From OLB6 sp964620125 (GTDB lineage Bacteria; Bacteroidota; Ignavibacteria; Kapaibacteriales; Kapaibacteriaceae): a stretch of DNA of 64,000 nt. Below the pieces are notes generated by a model, which was given only the letters and a program-made list of their open reading frames with translations, searched no databases and was not told where the DNA came from. The stretch covers positions 1 to 64,000 of the forward strand of contig CAZUGQ010000011.1 of the NCBI GenBank assembly GCA_964620125.1, given 5' to 3'. Position numbers and translations under genes: made by a program. Every line of letters starts with the position of its first letter. Within the stretch, counting starts at the first letter, position 1. Of the stretch, positions 25,590 through 33,384 are shown in pieces.

Positions 25590-26210
25590 TCAGTACTGAA
25601 TGGTGGCAAGTATGCTGCGGAATGCTTGCTCCTGCTCTCTGTCTGCAGGGATCTCCCGCCCTGTTGACGCCAAGGGCACAAGTGCAAACTCATAGTGGCT
25701 CCCGGTGGTACTTGTGAACACGGCACATCGGGCACGCAAGCTTCCGGTTGTGGAGAAAGAGTACGTTCCAAACAGCCGTGTGCCCAGGGTGTCTACGGCG
25801 TAACTATCAACCAGCTTAACCGCGCCACCACTCTTGCGTGCGTGAATGCCGAAGGCCACACGCGCCAATCCGAGCAGACCTTCGGTTTGCAGCACATCCT
25901 TGAACGAGGCTGCAGAAGGTACTGTGCTGAACACCGCGCTGAGCGTGTAATCTGGATTCACTGCCACTGTGATGATGTCTTCCGACGCAGTCGTGCCAAC
26001 GTCAAGGAACAGCCATCCTTTCGGCAGCAGCGCAATCATGTCACCCGATCGACTTCGCACGAGCTCGTCTCCCATATCAAGAAGTGGAAGGGGGCTTGGA
26101 GCCTCGTGTTCGGCTACTGGTGGCTTCTGCTCTGGAGCTTTTACGAACAGACACGATGGCAGCAACACCAGGGCTAACAGTGATGCCCTGACTAGTGTGC
26201 CTAGTGCCAC
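25590..26210 (-). CDS. Hypothetical lipoprotein
   Basis: The most likely start is a GTG at 26210, with AGGAG seven bases before it; it gives a typical lipoprotein signal (VALGTLVRASLLALVLLPSC). The mature part has no family I recognise; it contains a segment (GDMIALLPKGWLFLDVGTTASEDIITVAVNPDYTLSAVFS) that resembles PsbP/DUF1795-like periplasmic proteins. An ATG-less longer frame to 26270 lies inside the upstream gene. It overlaps the DUF1684 lipoprotein by ten bases, so the two are coupled and may act together in the envelope. Confidence 0.7.
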   Translation of the reverse strand: MALGTLVRASLLALVLLPSCLFVKAPEQKPPVAEHEAPSPLPLLDMGDELVRSRSGDMIALLPKGWLFLDVGTTASEDIITVAVNPDYTLSAVFSTVPSAASFKDVLQTEGLLGLARVAFGIHARKSGGAVKLVDSYAVDTLGTRLFGTYSFSTTGSLRARCAVFTSTTGSHYEFALVPLASTGREIPADREQEQAFRSILATIQY

Positions 26211-26842
26211 GACTGTTCTCCTGCCGTGATGGGAATACTCAGGGTATTGTAATAGGGAACGAGTGGACACGAGTAGTCGTAGTTATAGGCGCAGTATGGG
26301 TTGTATGCGGTGTTGAAGTCAATGGTGTACGATCCGTCGGAAGCGCGTACTACTTCTACATACCTGCCGAGCTCGTAGGTTTCGGCACCATTGGTAGCAT
26401 CACGGAAGGGCACGAAGAACGTTTCTGCCGGTGCAGGTTCAATGAATTGAAACACCCACAGCGTATGCTCAGCCCCCTGCACACTGAAAACAAGTCTGCC
26501 GGAGCGTATTGCCGTGCGCAGTTCATCCGTCGAGGTGCTCATGAGCACGGTGTCTATGTGTTCGGCTGCGATGAATGTTGCTGGGATAGCCCATGCTGCC
26601 GTGATTGGAAAGTAGTGGAGGCCTTTGAAGCCGATCCTGTCGTCGATCACCAGTGGACTCCACGATTCTTCGACGAAGGCGCGATCTTTCGCTGCACGAA
26701 ACTCACGGATACGGTCAACATCATAGCCATCAGCCGAGCGTGAGCCGCAGCCCATGAGCACGAGCAGGCACAGGCTGCACCATAGGACGATGTTCTTTGC
26801 AAGGTGTGCCGGTGATGTTTGATGATGGAAATGGTGCAGCAC
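26201..26842 (-). CDS. DUF1684 lipoprotein
   Basis: A GTG-start gene with a lipoprotein signal (CLLVLMGC). The mature domain matches DUF1684: FRDATNGAETYELGRYVEV, then DGSYTIDFNTAYNPYCAYNYDYSCPLVP, the highly conserved NPYCAYN..YSCPLVP core with its two cysteines, and a C-terminal LSIPITAGEQ. The biochemical role of this family is not established. Its length (213) is slightly short because the family often has about 250-300 residues. It sits 13 bp after dcd's stop on the same strand. Confidence 0.88.
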   Translation of the reverse strand: MLHHFHHQTSPAHLAKNIVLWCSLCLLVLMGCGSRSADGYDVDRIREFRAAKDRAFVEESWSPLVIDDRIGFKGLHYFPITAAWAIPATFIAAEHIDTVLMSTSTDELRTAIRSGRLVFSVQGAEHTLWVFQFIEPAPAETFFVPFRDATNGAETYELGRYVEVVRASDGSYTIDFNTAYNPYCAYNYDYSCPLVPYYNTLSIPITAGEQSWH

Positions 26843-26854
26843 GCGCGGTTAACC

Positions 26855-27391
26855 CTAGAAGGAGTTGCGGAACATCATGGATTCTACCGGAAGCGGAGTA
26901 CGAGCCGTATACTTTGCCGATGACTTCTGATTGTACGGGTTGAGTACGCTGCCACTCACCTCGAAATAGATGAGCTGACCAATGGGCATACCGGCATATA
27001 CACGGACGGGCATTTTTACACTGATCTCCAGTGTCCAGTAGTTGCAGAAACCGATATCGCCCTTGCCTGCCGTTGCATGAATGTCGATACCCAGTCGGCC
27101 AACACTACTCTTACCTTCAAGGAAGGGCACATGTTTATGGGTTTCGGTGTATTCGTGTGTGACGCCCAGGTAGAGGACGTTGGGCTGCAACACGATTCCC
27201 TCGGTAGGGATTTCGAACGTGGTGATGTGGTTGTGTTGCCGAGCGTCCAAAACCTCGTCGTTATACGTTGCCAGTGTCTTACCCAGGTGAACGTCGTAGG
27301 AATTACTTCCTAGTCGAGCAGGATCGAAGGGCTCGATAACGATTGAGCCTTCGGCCATGCAGGCAAGGATTTGGGAGTCGGTGAGGATCAT
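26855..27391 (-). CDS. dcd: dCTP deaminase
   Basis: A trimeric dUTPase-superfamily enzyme that deaminates dCTP to dUTP for thymidylate synthesis. Conserved stretches are RLGSNSYDVHLG, GRLGIDIHATAGKGDIGFCNYWTLE (with the catalytic Glu) and the C-terminal QKSSAKYTARTPLPVES lid. The ATG at 27391 gives the usual start MILTDSQI; an upstream in-frame TTG at 27397 is less likely. The 180 bp in front of it is almost entirely tandem repeat, so its promoter must lie within or beyond the repeats, or it is read through from the SIMPL gene. Confidence 0.95.
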   Translation of the reverse strand: MILTDSQILACMAEGSIVIEPFDPARLGSNSYDVHLGKTLATYNDEVLDARQHNHITTFEIPTEGIVLQPNVLYLGVTHEYTETHKHVPFLEGKSSVGRLGIDIHATAGKGDIGFCNYWTLEISVKMPVRVYAGMPIGQLIYFEVSGSVLNPYNQKSSAKYTARTPLPVESMMFRNSF

Positions 27392-27404
27392 GGGCAAATG
27401 TACA

Positions 27405-27467
27405 GGGACTGGAGGGACTGGAGGGACTGGAGGGACTGGAGGGACTGGAGGGACTAGAGGGACTAGA
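27405..27467. repeat. 9-bp tandem array GGGACTGGA/GGGACTAGA (7 units)
   Basis: Seven head-to-tail 9-bp units: five GGGACTGGA followed by two GGGACTAGA, without interruptions. The array starts 14 bases before the dcd ATG. The GGGACTAGA form occurs three more times inside the signal-peptide codons of the SIMPL gene at 28220-28246. Confidence 0.95.
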
Positions 27468-27556
27468 GGTGAGGGGGTAGGGGGTAGGGTTATGGGGTTA
27501 TAGGGTTATAGGGTTATAGGGTTAAGAGGGTTATAGGGTTAAGAGGGTGGTGGTGG
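27468..27556. repeat. G-rich imperfect array of GGGTTATA units
   Basis: Directly after the 9-bp array comes a G-rich stretch: GGGGGTAG twice, then GGGTTATA repeated with GGGTTAAGA variants up to about 27545 and a GGTGGTGG tail. There are more than eight GGG runs spaced four to six bases apart on the plus strand, the template strand for dcd and SIMPL. G-quadruplex formation is possible. It resembles telomere repeats only by composition. Confidence 0.9.
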
Positions 27557-27570
27557 ATAGGTGAGTGAGG

Positions 27571-28305
27571 TTACTCCATTTCGAAGGTGGCGTTCACTGT
27601 GGCGCGGATGGTGAGTTCGCCGGCTTCGACGGGTGTGCCTGCATCGGATGCGGCGAGTTCTGCTATGGCGTACGACTTACGAAGGTATGCTGGTTGGTAT
27701 CCTACGTTGTCTTCGAGTTTGACGACCTTGCCTAGGCGGGCCCCGGCGGCGGTGGCCATAGCTTCTGCGCGGGAGCGAGCGTTGCGTGTTGCCTCAACAC
27801 GTAGGCTATCGCGGATGGCAGTTTCCTTACTTGAGCTGAAGAAAACACCGTGGAGGAGATTGCTGCCACCGGCTACACCAAGGTTAACAACGTCATCAAC
27901 GTTGGAGAGATCCCTTACGGTAATCGTAACCACGTTACGCATACGGTAGCGCAGCAACTCTTGTCGGCCATCCTTGTAGTTGTAAACAGGCTCGATAGTA
28001 AGCTGCGAGGTTTGCACGTCCTTGTCGGCAATACCGAGCTTCTTCACTCCATCGATAATGGCGCGCACCCGTTGATCATTGGCTGCCTTGAGCTTGGTAA
28101 CGTCGAGGCCATCCGTCTCGACGCCGATGGAAACCGACGCACGGTCGGGCGTTACCACGGCCTCCGCTTCGCCGGAAACGAGGACAAGGCGGCGGGGGTC
28201 GAAGGGTTGCGCTGAGAGAGGGACTAGAGGGACTAGAGGGACTAGAGGGAGAAGAGGGGAGATACCGAGGGAGAGGAGGAGAGAGGTGATGATGATTCGA
28301 ATCAT
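27571..28305 (-). CDS. SIMPL-domain (DUF541) periplasmic protein
   Basis: A signal peptide followed by a SIMPL/DUF541 domain: LVLVSGEAEAVVTPDRASVSIGVETDG, DVQTSQLTIEPVYNYKDGRQELLRYRMRNVVTITVRDLSNVDDVV and the C-terminal TIRATVNATFEM. The family (for example E. coli YggE) is periplasmic and linked to oxidative-stress tolerance; no reaction is known. The signal peptide contains VPLVPLVPL, encoded by three perfect 9-bp repeats, which is unusual. The ATG at 28305 overlaps the ABC-F stop (ATGA). Confidence 0.9.
   Translation of the reverse strand: MIRIIITSLLLSLGISPLLPLVPLVPLVPLSAQPFDPRRLVLVSGEAEAVVTPDRASVSIGVETDGLDVTKLKAANDQRVRAIIDGVKKLGIADKDVQTSQLTIEPVYNYKDGRQELLRYRMRNVVTITVRDLSNVDDVVNLGVAGGSNLLHGVFFSSSKETAIRDSLRVEATRNARSRAEAMATAAGARLGKVVKLEDNVGYQPAYLRKSYAIAELAASDAGTPVEAGELTIRATVNATFEME
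28220..28246. repeat. 9-bp tandem array GGGACTAGA (3 units) inside a signal peptide
   Basis: Three perfect GGGACTAGA units inside the SIMPL coding sequence, reading as repeated Val-Pro-Leu in the hydrophobic part of the signal peptide. The nine-base unit keeps the frame. The same unit occurs in the array at 27405-27467, about 0.8 kb away, beyond the gene's other end. Confidence 0.93.
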
Positions 28306-30272
28306 GAGTTTGCCTCCAGTGTTTTTTGTGCTGATTCCCATTCTGCCATGAGCGTATCAAGTAACATACGGGCGGTTTCGTAGCGTTGAGTGGTTTTGTG
28401 TTGCAGGACTGGATCCTTGTACAGTTCTGGGTTTGCGAGTGCTGACTCGCATTCAAGAATGGTTCGTTCTTGTACAGATACCTGACGTTCGATGTCAACG
28501 ATTCGTTGTTCCAGTTTCTTCCTTTCGCGTGCCAGAGCCTTCTGCTCCTCGCGAGAGGTTCTGATTTGAACCGTGGTTGACTCCGAGTGCCGGGGACTTA
28601 CGTCCCCGGCACTCGTATCGTGGCCAGAGTGCCGGGAACTTATGTTCCCGGCACTCTGGCCAACCTTCAAATCTGCACGATACGCATCCTCATAATCCCC
28701 TACAACCTCGCGAATATGCCCGCCACGGAACACATACACCCTGTCTGTTAACCCATCAAGAAAGTCCCGGTCATGGCTTACTACAATCATAGCTCCATCG
28801 TAATCCATAAGTGCCTGCTTGAGCACCTCCTTGCTTAACATGTCCAAGTGGTTGGTGGGCTCGTCGAGCACTAAAAGATTTACAGGCTGGAGAAGAAGCC
28901 GGGCAAGGGCAAGCCGACTCTTCTCGCCACCACTTAACACACTGACTCGTTTGTTTACATCATCCCCACTAAACAGAAACGCACCCAGGAGGGATCGGAC
29001 ACGTGCTCTCATCTCGGCCGGTGCTGCCTGCTCAAGTGATTCAAGCACGGTGTTCTGCCCTACCAGCAAATCAGCCTGCTGCTGAGCATAGTAGCCGATG
29101 TTCACTCCATAGCCATGCCGAACTTCACCAGCAGTGGCGTGCTCCTGCTGAATGATGATCTTACTTAGCGTAGACTTACCCTCACCGTTCCGACCGAGAA
29201 AAGCTACCTTCTCTCCACGCTCTAAGGCAAAATCTACTCCACGCAACACATGCTTTTCACCGTAGTGCTTATGCACGCCAATACACTCAACAACAACTCT
29301 TCCCGATCGAGGGGCCGGTGGAAAGTGGAAACGCATGGCGCTTACGTCAACATCCTCTACTTCCACCTGCTCCATCCGCTGCAGGTGCTTTATGCGACTC
29401 TGCACTCGAGACGCCAGTGAAGCTTTGTATCGAAAACGATCGATGAACTTCTGCACATGTGCGCGCTCGCGCGCCTGCTTGATCGCTGCACTGCGCTGCT
29501 GCTCAAGGCGTTCGTCGCGGATCTCCTCGTAATCGCTGTATGATGCGGGAACGTCGTGTATGCGCGACTGCGTGATCTCGATGGTTCGGTTGGTAACGTT
29601 GTCCAGAAAGGTGCGGTCGTGAGAAACAAGTACCACAACACCGTCATACGCAGATAGGAATTCCTCCAACCACTGCACACTCTCGATGTCCAGATGGTTG
29701 GTGGGCTCGTCGAGCAAGAGCACGTCCGGACGGCTTAACAGAAGCTTGCCAAGCTCTGCACGCATTTGCCAGCCTCCTGAAAAACTTGTAAGTGGCTTGT
29801 CCAGATCGGTTGGCTCAAATCCTAAACCAGTAAGTACACGTTCAACATCGGCATGCATGGTAAGGCCACCCCTACGCTCGAACTGCTCATGCGCATCGGT
29901 TAGACGCTGCACGGTTTGCATGTAGTCGTCGGACTCATAGTCCGTCCGGTTGTCAATGTTCTTATGCAGTTCGTCAATCCGCTGCTGAATGCGCAGCACA
30001 TCCGTAAATGCGAGCATGGCAGTTTCGCGGAGGCTTAGGCCAACATCAACCGTGAGATCCTGACTCAGCAATCCAATGCGAATGTTGTTCTGCCTGTGAA
30101 CTTCCCCCCCCGTTGGCTGCCGGTCTCCGTGCATGATGCCAAGCATGGTGCTCTTTCCGGCACCGTTTCGACCAACAAGCCCAACACGGTCGCCACGCTG
30201 CAACAGAAAACTCACATTCCGAAACAACAGGCGGGTACCAAGGTCTAACTCAACGTTTTGAAGTGTGATCAT
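28302..30272 (-). CDS. ABC-F family ATPase (Uup/YdiF-like)
   Basis: Two ABC ATPase domains without membrane segments: Walker A GRNGAGKST and GRNGEGKST, signatures SFSGGWQMR and LSGGEKSRL, Walker B LLLDEPTNHLD and LVLDEPTNHLD. The segment between domains is the ABC-F linker, and the C-terminus has a coiled coil (EQKALARERKKLEQRIVDIE). ABC-F proteins act on the ribosome. Between the second ABC domain and the coiled coil is an insert of about 27 residues (roughly SAGNISSRHSGHD then TSAGDVSPRHSES), encoded by two tandem palindromes. Its ATG overlaps the coaBC stop. A C8 tract is at 30104-30111. Confidence 0.95.
   Translation of the reverse strand: MITLQNVELDLGTRLLFRNVSFLLQRGDRVGLVGRNGAGKSTMLGIMHGDRQPTGGEVHRQNNIRIGLLSQDLTVDVGLSLRETAMLAFTDVLRIQQRIDELHKNIDNRTDYESDDYMQTVQRLTDAHEQFERRGGLTMHADVERVLTGLGFEPTDLDKPLTSFSGGWQMRAELGKLLLSRPDVLLLDEPTNHLDIESVQWLEEFLSAYDGVVVLVSHDRTFLDNVTNRTIEITQSRIHDVPASYSDYEEIRDERLEQQRSAAIKQARERAHVQKFIDRFRYKASLASRVQSRIKHLQRMEQVEVEDVDVSAMRFHFPPAPRSGRVVVECIGVHKHYGEKHVLRGVDFALERGEKVAFLGRNGEGKSTLSKIIIQQEHATAGEVRHGYGVNIGYYAQQQADLLVGQNTVLESLEQAAPAEMRARVRSLLGAFLFSGDDVNKRVSVLSGGEKSRLALARLLLQPVNLLVLDEPTNHLDMLSKEVLKQALMDYDGAMIVVSHDRDFLDGLTDRVYVFRGGHIREVVGDYEDAYRADLKVGQSAGNISSRHSGHDTSAGDVSPRHSESTTVQIRTSREEQKALARERKKLEQRIVDIERQVSVQERTILECESALANPELYKDPVLQHKTTQRYETARMLLDTLMAEWESAQKTLEANS
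28585..28614. repeat. In-frame palindromic element, copy 1
   Basis: A perfect inverted repeat: arms GAGTGCCGGGGAC (28585-28597) and GTCCCCGGCACTC (28602-28614) around the loop TTAC. It lies inside the ABC-F coding sequence and adds residues of the SAGDVSPRHSES type. Copy 2, seven bases away, shares the core GAGTGCCGGG...CCCGGCACTC, so they are related elements and not chance palindromes. Confidence 0.92.
28621..28662. repeat. In-frame palindromic element, copy 2
   Basis: A perfect 19-base-pair inverted repeat: arms TGGCCAGAGTGCCGGGAAC (28621-28639) and its exact complement (28644-28662), loop TTAT. It also lies in the ABC-F coding sequence, adding a SAGNISSRHSGHD-like stretch. The arms differ from copy 1 by paired, compensating changes (GGGGAC/GTCCCC against GGGAAC/GTTCCC), which suggests that the hairpin form is what is conserved. 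Confidence 0.93.
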
Positions 30273-31558
30273 GATTCCTTCTTCTCACGCAACAAACTCA
30301 GTGCGGCATCAAGCACAACTTCAGCGCAAGCACGCTTCGACATGGGTGGGTAGGGGGCTTGGGTATCGCGAGTAACGAGTGTAATGGTGTTCATTCCTGG
30401 TCCGAAACCTCCATGCTCCACACCGGCTTGATTGGCAACGATCATGTCGGCACGTTTGGTGTGAAGTTTTCGTGCAGCATTCTCCAGAACGTGATCCGTT
30501 TCGAGGGCAAATCCAACAACGACCTGACTCTCGCTCTTGTTCTCTCCCAGCCAGGCAAGAATGTCGGGTGTGCGCTCAAGGTGCAGTGTGAGTCCTTCGC
30601 GGTTGGCATCGGTCTTCTTCAACTTGCCTTCCATGGGTTCGGATGGTGTAAAGTCGGCCACGGCTGCAGCCATCAATATCACGTCGGCATTAGCATGAAT
30701 GCGCACAGCTTCAAACATGTCCTGTGCGGTTCGAACATCAATCCTGTGAACTCCTCGAGGTGTGGCCTTGTGGACTGGACCTGCGATAAGCGTTACAAGG
30801 TAGCCACGCTCGGCAGCTGCTTCTGCAAGAGCAAAACCCATGGTGCCTGTGCTGTGATTCACAATGCTCCGAACAGCATCAATAGGCTCCACGGTGGGTC
30901 CGGCAGTAACCAGTACTGTGCGGCTGCCAGGTGTATTGCCACTGGCCGGTAGCTGCTCAGTGTTCTGCTCTGCACGGGCTGATGTGCGCAGGTTCACGCT
31001 ACGGGTATGGTCGGTACCAAGGGGTGCATGGATGGATACAACCGTGAGGATGTCGGCAACATCGGGGAGGCGTCCGGTACCTGTAAGTCCAGATGCAAGT
31101 TCTCCCGACTGCGGTTCGATGAGGATGGCACCATCCTTTTTCAACTGCGCGATGTTGCGCTGAGTGGCGGGGTGCTCCCACATGTCTGCATCCATTGCGG
31201 GGGCGATAATCAACGGCGTTGATTTTGGCAACGAACAAGCAACAAGGGTAACGGCACTGTCGGCCTGAGCAACCACCAACCGGGCAAGCGTGGAAGAGCT
31301 GCAAGGGGCGATGAGCATGGCGTGAGCCCACTGTGCCATGTGCACATGCCAAGAGCCCCCTTCCTGAATCTCTGGGTCGAAGGGATCCATGATAACGTGA
31401 TGCCTACTCGTTGCCTCCAATGCAAGCGGAGCAACGAAGTGGGCAGCGGATGCCGTCATCACAACACGAACGTCATGGCCTGCTCGCCGAAGGTCGCGCA
31501 CGATCCACGGTGCCTTGTAGGCCGAAACGGAGCCGGAGATTCCAAGAACGATGTTCAT
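30269..31558 (-). CDS. coaBC: Bifunctional phosphopantothenoylcysteine decarboxylase/phosphopantothenate-cysteine ligase
   Basis: The N-terminal CoaC flavoprotein domain starts MNIVLGISGSVSAYKAP and has the catalytic His region and PAMDADMWEHPATQRN; the C-terminal CoaB domain has VTAGPTVEPIDAVRSIVNHSTGTMG, AAVADFTPSEP and GFALETDHVLENA. The protein makes 4'-phosphopantetheine from phosphopantothenate and cysteine in CoA synthesis. The start at 31558 has GGGAAACGCC before it; the longer frame to 31630 runs through the rpoZ terminator. The linker between domains (about residues 185-215) is longer than usual. rpoZ upstream and coaBC downstream is a familiar Bacteroidota order. Confidence 0.95.
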   Translation of the reverse strand: MNIVLGISGSVSAYKAPWIVRDLRRAGHDVRVVMTASAAHFVAPLALEATSRHHVIMDPFDPEIQEGGSWHVHMAQWAHAMLIAPCSSSTLARLVVAQADSAVTLVACSLPKSTPLIIAPAMDADMWEHPATQRNIAQLKKDGAILIEPQSGELASGLTGTGRLPDVADILTVVSIHAPLGTDHTRSVNLRTSARAEQNTEQLPASGNTPGSRTVLVTAGPTVEPIDAVRSIVNHSTGTMGFALAEAAAERGYLVTLIAGPVHKATPRGVHRIDVRTAQDMFEAVRIHANADVILMAAAVADFTPSEPMEGKLKKTDANREGLTLHLERTPDILAWLGENKSESQVVVGFALETDHVLENAARKLHTKRADMIVANQAGVEHGGFGPGMNTITLVTRDTQAPYPPMSKRACAEVVLDAALSLLREKKES

Positions 31559-31594
31559 GGCGTTTCCCTGTATCCTAGTGAGGTGTGGTACCAA

Positions 31595-31627
31595 CAAAAA
31601 AAGCCATCGCGGTGAACCGGATGGCTT
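31595..31627 (-). terminator. Intrinsic terminator after rpoZ
   Basis: On the minus strand AAGCCATC (31627-31620) pairs with GATGGCTT (31608-31601), with an inner CGGT/ACCG stem and GA loop, followed by a run of seven T. It is a strong Rho-independent terminator 19 bases after the rpoZ stop, implying coaBC transcription begins afresh or depends on read-through. Confidence 0.9.
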
Positions 31628-31645
31628 CATGAGTTGGTAATGCTG

Positions 31646-31942
31646 TTACTCCGTAGCGTCGGACTTAACGTGGATCTGCCCGCCAACCATTTCCTTCATG
31701 GCAAGAAACGTTGGCTTCGGAATGCGATCAAACTCCTTGCTGATGGCAATCTGATCTAGGTTTGGGCCCTCGGCTTCGTCCGAGTCAATGATCACGTCGG
31801 CAAGCCGCTCATAAATCTGCGTTTTGATCTGGTCGTTGATCTGCCGTGCGCGCAAGCCCATGGCTACGATGCTTTCGTAGATGGATCCCTTGGCGCTTTC
31901 TTCCATGCGAACAACAACCGGGTTTACGATATAGGTGCTCAT
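31646..31942 (-). CDS. rpoZ: RNA polymerase omega subunit
   Basis: A 98-residue protein with the omega/Rpb6 core: GSIYESIVAMGLRARQINDQIKTQIYERLAD... then EFDRIPKPTFLAMKEMVGGQIHV. This form, with extra acidic residues before the KPTFLAMKEM helix, is typical of the Bacteroidota/Chlorobi omega. GGAG lies four bases before the ATG at 31942. The gene is closed by a strong intrinsic terminator. Confidence 0.88.
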   Translation of the reverse strand: MSTYIVNPVVVRMEESAKGSIYESIVAMGLRARQINDQIKTQIYERLADVIIDSDEAEGPNLDQIAISKEFDRIPKPTFLAMKEMVGGQIHVKSDATE

Positions 31943-32054
31943 TGGTCTCCGGGGGATTGAAGCGAACGGCAAAGATAAGGAGAGCTACAAAAGGATCAAT
32001 GGCGTTTCTTTTCGGCCGAGATGCCAGGTTCCTTGGGTACGGGTGGACCAGCGG

Positions 32055-32456
32055 CTACCTGTCCAGGAATCGAGATGCTTCGGCTTGGGTTGGCAAGCGG
32101 CATGAGGAGCGCCGTCCAAACCATCGGTATCGATTGCGTGCTACCCACCGATAAACAGCGTTGGCAAGCCACACAGGGATGATGCTGGCGATGCTGCCAA
32201 ACAGTCGTATCCACCAGGGACGCATACGGTGGGCGAGGAAGAGAACGGCTGCTGATTCCATGAAGAGTTCACCGTTGTGAACAACGTACACGGTGTGGGG
32301 TGCATCGAACACGCCATGCTCGCGCAGCAGCTTGGAGCCGCGTTCGCCTTGGAAGGACGCAAACAGGATTTCATCCGTCCGGTCATGTCGAAGGATGAAG
32401 TCTACAGCACTGTTGCACAGGTTACAGACTCCGTCGAAAATCACAATGGTACTCAT
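32055..32456 (-). CDS. DCC-family thiol-disulfide oxidoreductase-like protein (DUF393)
   Basis: A 133-residue DUF393 protein: FDGVCNLCNSAVDFILRHD carries the diagnostic DxxCxxC, followed by FASFQGERGSKLLREHG and the membrane-proximal tail YRWVARNRYRWFGRRSSCRLPT. The family is predicted to have a thioredoxin-like fold; substrates are not known. Start 32456 is where similarity begins; an upstream extension to 32576 has no family support. Confidence 0.9.
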   Translation of the reverse strand: MSTIVIFDGVCNLCNSAVDFILRHDRTDEILFASFQGERGSKLLREHGVFDAPHTVYVVHNGELFMESAAVLFLAHRMRPWWIRLFGSIASIIPVWLANAVYRWVARNRYRWFGRRSSCRLPTQAEASRFLDR

Positions 32457-32650
32457 GGTTATGGGAGCAAATCTCTTACACGCATCACAAAGTACTCTGC
32501 GTCTTAACCCGAGTACCACACATTTGGTATCGTTGGCAAACAGTACGCTGACGGTTGGTGTGGAGAACAAAATCAACGTGGAGTAACAAAGTTGGCCTTC
32601 TGTTTGTTATCTCGTAGAGGGCCAAACACATTGTGAACCAGGAGGTCGAG

Positions 32651-33364
32651 ATGGCAGCACTTGATCTGGAGATGTTCACCAACGGCGCTCACGATCCTGA
32701 ACGGGCGCAAGTGGAGATCCAGGCGGCACTACAGAACATCACCGCCGCTTTTCGTAGAAACCGATTGTATCCAGGCCTTGGTGAGTTGATCGAACTCACC
32801 TCAGCCCTGGAAACGATCAGAACAAACCGCAGCCAGTACACGTCCGTGCTCCCGCGAAAACTTTCCGGCGTGGACTTCGAGACGAAGACACTGAAGTTTG
32901 AATCAGTGCCAGCCGGTCCCGAAATCATCAACAAAATGTTTGCACTGGTTGACTGGGCACTTCCCGTGTTGAACAGCGTGACTGAAGAAGGTGTTGCGAT
33001 GTTTGATTTCGTAACGCAGAATGTGAGCGTGGACGTTGTTGGCATCATGCCCATGTATCGTGATGAAGGATATGCACTGATACCAGATCTGCGCGCAAAC
33101 CTCATGCACATCCTGCGGTATGAGATGAGTTTGTATGCTGGTGATGGTGACCGGTATCGAGCACTGAAAACCATCGAACTGGAACCCCGACGTCTGTCTA
33201 ACTGGGTTGGTACACCCGAAGACATCAAGATTTCGCTGGTGAAGGATCACACCGATCTGCCCAACCCGGCCACGTACTACATGAACACGGATCTGGATTT
33301 TCCATACGAGGAAACCATATTACCAGTGGCCAAGCGGAAGCTTATGCGTGTGCTGATCTCGTAA
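32651..33364 (+). CDS. Conserved hypothetical cytosolic protein
   Basis: I do not recognise this 237-residue protein. The start at 32651 is supported by a perfect AGGAGG five bases upstream (a GTG 18 bases earlier is in frame). There is no signal peptide or membrane segment. Visible pieces are a helical N-terminus (DPERAQVEIQAALQNITAAFRRNRLYPGLGELIELTSALETI), a beta-rich centre and a C-terminus with DLDFPYEETILPVAKRKLMRVL. It stands alone between two minus-strand genes. Confidence 0.8.
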   Translation: MAALDLEMFTNGAHDPERAQVEIQAALQNITAAFRRNRLYPGLGELIELTSALETIRTNRSQYTSVLPRKLSGVDFETKTLKFESVPAGPEIINKMFALVDWALPVLNSVTEEGVAMFDFVTQNVSVDVVGIMPMYRDEGYALIPDLRANLMHILRYEMSLYAGDGDRYRALKTIELEPRRLSNWVGTPEDIKISLVKDHTDLPNPATYYMNTDLDFPYEETILPVAKRKLMRVLIS

Positions 33365-33384
33365 CGGGTGGCCCGGTGTTCCGT

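Noticed and set aside
27487..27545. GGGTTATA repeats as a telomere
   Set aside because: The repeats are internal, imperfect and flanked by ordinary genes on both sides.
27405..27556. Tandem repeats as a CRISPR array
   Set aside because: Units are 8-9 bp with no spacers of constant length and no cas genes nearby.
31559..31630. N-terminal extension of CoaBC
   Set aside because: The frame passes through the rpoZ intrinsic terminator, and the family starts at 31558.
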